NCBI GenBank assembly: GCA_004009845.1
Contig: RMBW01000362.1
Location: 1-10,615, forward strand
Direction: 5' to 3'
Source of the DNA: Davidsoniella eucalypti
Lineage: Eukaryota > Ascomycota > Sordariomycetes > Microascales > Ceratocystidaceae
DNA length: 10,615 nt
This document shows positions 7,840 to 10,615 of the stretch, piece by piece (position 1 is the stretch's first letter; every line of letters begins with the position of its first letter). The notes beneath the pieces are model-generated. The model was not told where the DNA came from. It was given only the letters and a program-made list of their open reading frames with translations, and ran no database searches. The position numbers were made by a program, and so were the translations under genes.

Positions 7840-7873
7840 CCGCGCGCCTTACAAGTAACCTAGAGCTCCTGTA

Positions 7874-7981
7874 ATGGGACGAACACGGCTGAACCTCGAG
7901 ATAGTAGTCAACGACGGGATATCTGTTTATTTAGCTCGTATTTACTCCCTTGAAACCGATAAGCAGTCTTTGTGCAGCTGA
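7874..7981 (+). CDS. Upstream ORF of 35 codons in the RAD55-like leader
   Basis: An ATG at 7874 opens 35 codons that stop at TGA 7979-7981, two bases before the main ATG at 7984, in a different frame. If the transcript starts upstream of 7874, ribosomes would meet this ORF first, and RAD55-like translation would need leaky scanning or reinitiation. The peptide (beginning MGRTRLNLEIVV) matches nothing I know, so any effect is likely positional. The transcription start cannot be seen from sequence alone, so the uORF may lie outside the mRNA. Confidence 0.35.
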   Translation: MGRTRLNLEIVVNDGISVYLARIYSLETDKQSLCS

Positions 7982-7983
7982 CT

Positions 7984-10528
7984 ATGGATCTTTATCACAC
8001 AGTCCACGAAGCTGACGTTGCCAATTTCACAATCCCTTCAGAAACCCGTGCGTTTGAGCCTCATACATTGTCTCTATCTACCCATCTGGGGTTTTGGGAT
8101 TCATATTCATATATCGTCACGCATCTTAAGTCATACTAATACTATACGGACACTCATAGATCGTCTTCCTACCATCTCTGCTGCAGATGCCCTAGATGAG
8201 CCAGAGGAAGACTCACTCCAAGGCATCAGCACCGGCTTGGAGGATCTAGATGCCAAACTGGCAGCATCGTCACCTACGAGTTCTGGAACTAGCGGGGCTG
8301 AAGCTCCACGTGCCGCAGATGCCGGCGAGGAAGATGGCGGAGACTCCGCAGGTGCAACTAAAAGAAGGCCCAAAGGGGGCCTGCCATTGGGCCAGCTGAC
8401 TGAGGTCTGGGGACCTCCGGGCATCGGTAAGACGACATTCGGGTAACGACCTCCTACACCAAGCTGATCCCATCGGTCATCGAGTCTTGAGCCCGAGTCT
8501 TGAGTCCTGGGGAACCAATGCCACTGTCATATACTGACCAACTCTTAGGATCCAAGCAGCTGCAGAAGCATTAAATGACAAACGTGCTGTCATGTGGGTA
8601 GGTCGGTTCATCTCAACGTCCATTGATCATCACATACCCCATATATCTGTCCTCAACGTTCCTCGTTTCTAGGCTCTGCCTAGGGTTTCAAGCAAACTAT
8701 CGACGCTTGCTTGTACCTCCTTCCTACCTTGTGTAAACGGGATCGGCTTCTCGCGTAACCTTCTTGGGGAATGGTCAGCTGACATCCACAATCTTCTGTG
8801 CTTTGTTTCCCCCAATATAGATAGACTGTGATACCCCGCTGTGGGGACCTCGTTTTCTAGATATCCTGAATTCTGTCTACAGATCCAGGCTTTCTCCAGC
8901 TGTAGATTCCGGAGACCAGCCTGTAGTGGGAGAAGCTTGTAGACCGCCTCCAGCCACGATTGAATCTAGCCAGGACAACGACGATGATGACACTTACGAT
9001 ACCCAGCCTGAACTGCCAGAGTTTGATTTGGCATCTGCACAGCTGGCTTATTACAAATGCGATACATTGGCCCATGTATTGGCCCTACTATGCAGACCGA
9101 ATCGCACGCTGCTGCCAAAAGATGTAGCATTAATCGTTGTTGATGGCTTGACATCACTCATCAACTCTACGTTCCCACGTAATCAGGATGACCAAAAATA
9201 CAAAGGCCCGAAAGGTAGTAAACACTTCCGTTGGTTTGAACGGAAGCCCGTTCAAGTTGAGTCTTGTTCTTATATATTCACATCTTGATATTTTCTAGGC
9301 CACAGTCCATCAGCCAAGAGACTACAAGTTTTGCAGACACTCATGAGCGGCTTACAAAAACTTGCAGCAATACAGAAATGCGCAATACTCATTCTCTCCC
9401 ATTCTGCCACTAAGATGGAGTCGGGACGAGGTGCGCTCCTGGTGCCCGCTATCAGCGGAACGGTCTGGGAGCAGGCAGTGTCTAGTCGCATAGTGTTGTT
9501 CAAGGATTGGTTTTGGAGGCCGCTGGACTCCGAGGATGCCCAACGAGGCTATCATTCCTTCGAGGAGGTGACGTTTGTGGGGATCCAGAAGGTTCAAGGA
9601 CAGACGTCATTAGATGCCATGGATCATCTCATTGGATGTCGGATTGAAAAGGTACGTCTCGCTACTACATCTACATATTACTACATATGCTTGTATAGAA
9701 TCACATCAACTAATTCTTAGTTTCTAGACTGGGCTGGTGTCGGTAAAAGGCATCGTCAGGGATACAAGCCATGCGCCACTAGAAGCCATTCGCCCGGTAT
9801 TAGTTGGGCGAGGAGGCGACAACACTTCAGGCAAGCGCAAGATTGGAGAGACAGATTTTGAGATTCCAGACTCGGATGCCGAGGACGAGTATGGCTGGGA
9901 CGATCGATATAACAACGAGGTCCCACGGCCATCTCAGTGGCATGGCAGCGAGGATCTGATCTTGGAATCCAACCGACTCATAGAAGACGACGATGCTGCG
10001 GCTAGCGATGGGGTCGGCGATAGCGAATGTGTTCTCGGTGACCAGAGCAGCAACCACTCTGACAGGGAGGGAGGAGACCATGGTACTACTGGCACCGATA
10101 CAGGTATAGGTACAGGCACTGATACTGGTACTACTGCTGAAAGCACTGCTGCCACTGCATACAACTATTCAGCGGCAGTGGCAATGGAGGACCATAACGA
10201 ACATGCCATATCAGGTCATCTATGCGGCCAGGAAGTAGGAAGCCCCCACGGGGATTGGCAGCTGGGGCCGACGCAGGAGCCACCGGGCAGTCCGTTCTAC
10301 ACCAATAGCCAACGGCTTATCCTAAGCTTGGATTACAGCGGTAGTCAAATTGGAGATGGGGTCGGTAGAACAGGGGCAGGCGGAATAGGAGGAAGAGGAG
10401 GCTCTACTAACAGCAACAGCAGCCGACCGGCGGACCCTAGCGCGAAGAAAAAGAAGAGCAGCAGTAGCAGCAGACCTCGCAGCAGGCCCAAAGCCGGTCA
10501 TAGTATGCCCCAGAGGCCTAAACGATGA
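7984..10528 (+). CDS. RAD55: Rad55-like Rad51 paralogue, homologous-recombination mediator (six exons)
   Basis: Exons 7984-8047, 8160-8442, 8549-8597, 8821-9214, 9299-9651 and 9728-10528 total 1944 bp, 647 residues. All introns are GT-AG and all junctions keep frame. Walker A GPPGIGKTTFG is at 106-116, preceded by LTEVW as in budding-yeast Rad55. Walker B VALIVVDG is at 234-241, and ILILSHSATKM plus WEQAVSSRIVLFKDW follow, as in the RecA/Rad51 core. There is no N-terminal helix-hairpin-helix domain, which argues against Rad51, Dmc1 and Rad57. Known: Rad55 pairs with Rad57 in the nucleus and stabilises Rad51 filaments on single-stranded DNA. Odd: an acidic insert lies between the Walker motifs (about 180-200) and the C-terminus is long and disordered. 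That tail has EIPDSDAEDEYGW at 426-438, Gly/Thr repeats at 500-517 and a basic end with KKKK at 621-624, possibly a nuclear localisation signal. The protein is clearly longer than yeast Rad55 (about 406 residues). The least certain junction is intron 1, with donor GTGCGT. Confidence 0.87.
8048..8159 (+). other. Intron 1 of the RAD55-like gene
   Basis: The 112-bp intron has donor GTGCGT, a TACTAAT branch site about 20 nt before acceptor TCATAG, and splits a His codon (ETHRLPT across the junction). This donor is the one that joins the first ATG to the Walker-A exon in frame. TTGAGCCTCA (8054-8063), one mismatch from the TTGAGGCTCAA family in reverse orientation, lies next to the donor. Confidence 0.7.
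8443..8548 (+). other. Intron 2 of the RAD55-like gene, with a 13-bp tandem duplication
   Basis: The donor is GTAACG and the acceptor CTCTTAG, with a branch-like CTGAC. The intron interrupts the Gly codon just after Walker A. It contains two tandem 13-bp units differing at one base: CGAGTCTTGAGCC (8481-8493) and CGAGTCTTGAGTC (8494-8506). Confidence 0.85.
8598..8820 (+). other. Intron 3 of the RAD55-like gene (long)
   Basis: The donor is GTAGGT and the acceptor AATATAG, phase 0 between VMW and IDCD. At 223 bp it is two to three times longer than the other introns. A branch-like GCTGAC lies about 40 nt before the acceptor. All frames are interrupted, so it is not coding. A tiny unrecognised exon within it cannot be fully excluded. 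Confidence 0.8.
9215..9298 (+). other. Intron 4 of the RAD55-like gene, with two competing hairpins
   Basis: The donor is GTAGTA and the acceptor TTTTCTAG; joining restores KGPKGHSPSAKR across the junction. Hairpin A pairs 9225-9232 with 9239-9246 (8 bp, 6-nt loop). Hairpin B pairs 9236-9243 with 9248-9255 (8 bp, AAGC loop, extendable by one U-G pair). They share 9239-9243 and so cannot coexist. Reading through the intron gives about 24 extra codons, then a stop before the rest of the ATPase core. Confidence 0.85.
9652..9727 (+). other. Intron 5 of the RAD55-like gene
   Basis: The donor is GTACGT, there is an ACTAAT branch site, and the acceptor is TTTCTAG at 9727. A competing acceptor TTCTTAG ends at 9720, but using it leaves an extra 7 bp that shift the frame, so the downstream AG is chosen. 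The intron is 76 bp, phase 0. Confidence 0.85.
10082..10135 (+). repeat. Hexamer-like tandem repeat encoding Gly/Thr dipeptides
   Basis: Variants of GGTACT, GGCACC and GATACA alternate and encode residues 500-517 of the RAD55-like protein as Gly-Thr, Asp-Thr and Gly-Ile pairs. It is an in-frame, length-variable type of repeat in the disordered tail. Confidence 0.75.
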
Positions 10529-10615
10529 CGATGGGTGGGGGGTTGATCTCTTCTCGCGCTATATCGTTGTTTTCCAGTATTCTACATTTTAGAATGGCCG
10601 GGCTTTCTCGTAGCC

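Noticed and set aside
8131..8424. Minus-strand 97-codon frame opposite RAD55-like exon 2
   Set aside because: It is an antisense shadow of a GC-rich coding exon; the plus strand carries the Walker A motif.

Overview
The window looks like nuclear DNA of a filamentous ascomycete (Pezizomycotina). The coding sequence is broken by short GT-AG introns with fungal branch sites (CTAAC, ACTAAT, CTGAC type), there are no bacterial ribosome-binding sites or operons, and the two recognisable proteins resemble fungal families. I cannot name the species.

Layout: (1) Positions 1-626, minus strand, hold the 5' end of a gene running off the left edge. Two exons (626-483 and 414-1) encode 186 residues of a Ser-, Arg- and Asp-rich, probably cytosolic N-terminus. 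It reminds me of the N-terminal tail of fungal P5B-type (Ypk9-like) cation-transporting ATPases, but no catalytic domain lies inside the window. (2) Positions 627-7983 are about 7.36 kb without a convincing protein-coding gene. The stretch is AT-rich and carries A25, T21 and T22 tracts, a G11 tract, short tandem repeats, a diverged direct repeat, several hairpins, and three exact copies of the near-palindrome ATTGAGGCTCAA. (3) Positions 7984-10528, plus strand, hold a complete six-exon gene for a Rad55-like Rad51 paralogue. Its spliced length is 1944 bp (647 residues) and every splice junction keeps the frame. A 35-codon upstream ORF ends 2 nt before its start codon, and a TCACGTGA box lies about 145 bp upstream. 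Positions 10529-10615 are 3' flank.

The two genes are transcribed away from each other, separated by the 7.4 kb gap. Nothing suggests they share a function: one is probably a membrane ATPase and the other a recombination mediator. I found no convincing new multi-gene system. The observations most worth checking are the ATTGAGGCTCAA family, the uORF abutting the RAD55-like start, the two mutually exclusive hairpins in RAD55-like intron 4, and the structured GC-rich block at 6262-6340.
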